A stretch of DNA of 5,826 nucleotides, taken from Methanosphaera sp. Lineage in GTDB: Archaea; Methanobacteriota; Methanobacteria; Methanobacteriales; Methanobacteriaceae. The stretch is from contig JAJQHG010000015.1 of the NCBI GenBank assembly GCA_021199865.1, forward strand, positions 1-5,826, in the 5' to 3' direction. Position 1 is the first letter of the stretch. Each line of letters starts with the position of its first letter. Positions 5,809 through 5,826 of the stretch are shown here, piece after piece. The position numbers were made by a program, and so were the translations under genes. The notes below the pieces were generated by a model that saw only the letters and a program-made list of their open reading frames with translations, had not been told where the DNA came from and searched no databases.

Positions 5809-5826
5809 TTCAAACACCTATAATTA

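Noticed and set aside
5771..5826. Plus-strand start of a gene running off the right edge (MKLFFSFDC...)
   Set aside because: Only 18 codons are visible, there is no ribosome binding site, and an open stretch of this length is expected by chance. The opposite strand has the better start signal here.

Overview
The window is strongly AT-rich and looks like the accessory, cell-surface part of a methanogenic archaeon of the family Methanobacteriaceae. Methanosphaera is the best guess and Methanobrevibacter the alternative. This assignment is inference from three things: a giant Asn/Thr/Ser-rich adhesin-like protein that combines a beta-helix, a papain-type peptidase, a lectin-like domain and Ig-like repeats; T-run terminators; and TATA-type promoter elements. 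No species marker gene is present.

Layout. From the left edge to 3832 (+ strand) runs one very large open frame, truncated at its 5' end by the window edge, encoding a secreted or surface adhesin-like cysteine peptidase. It stops just before a T-run terminator. A 184-base gap with candidate TATA elements leads to a second + strand gene (4017-4712), a short membrane-anchored protein of 231 aa. Its motifs (HPRE, a downstream SHSH, YEIPE) suggest an M14 / AstE-AspA-like zinc hydrolase. Both products would act outside the membrane, one as a probable protease/adhesin and one as a possible wall- or peptide-trimming metallo-hydrolase. They appear to be separate transcription units.

From 4713 to the end (about 1.1 kb) there is no convincing large gene. 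This stretch is densely structured. It holds a hairpin followed by nine T on the minus strand (terminator-like), several hairpins, a tandem array with a period of about 111 bases (about 55-base sub-period) at 5091-5385 in which each unit carries a hairpin, a further hairpin + T-run on the plus strand, and a CTTATATA box on the minus strand near 5735. The most interesting hypothesis is a long, repeat-bearing non-coding (or small-peptide) transcript of about 0.9 kb on the minus strand between about 5709 and 4802. Orientation is not proven, because one terminator-like hairpin (5594-5631) faces the other way. A 28-codon minus-strand frame with a good ribosome binding site lies at the right edge.
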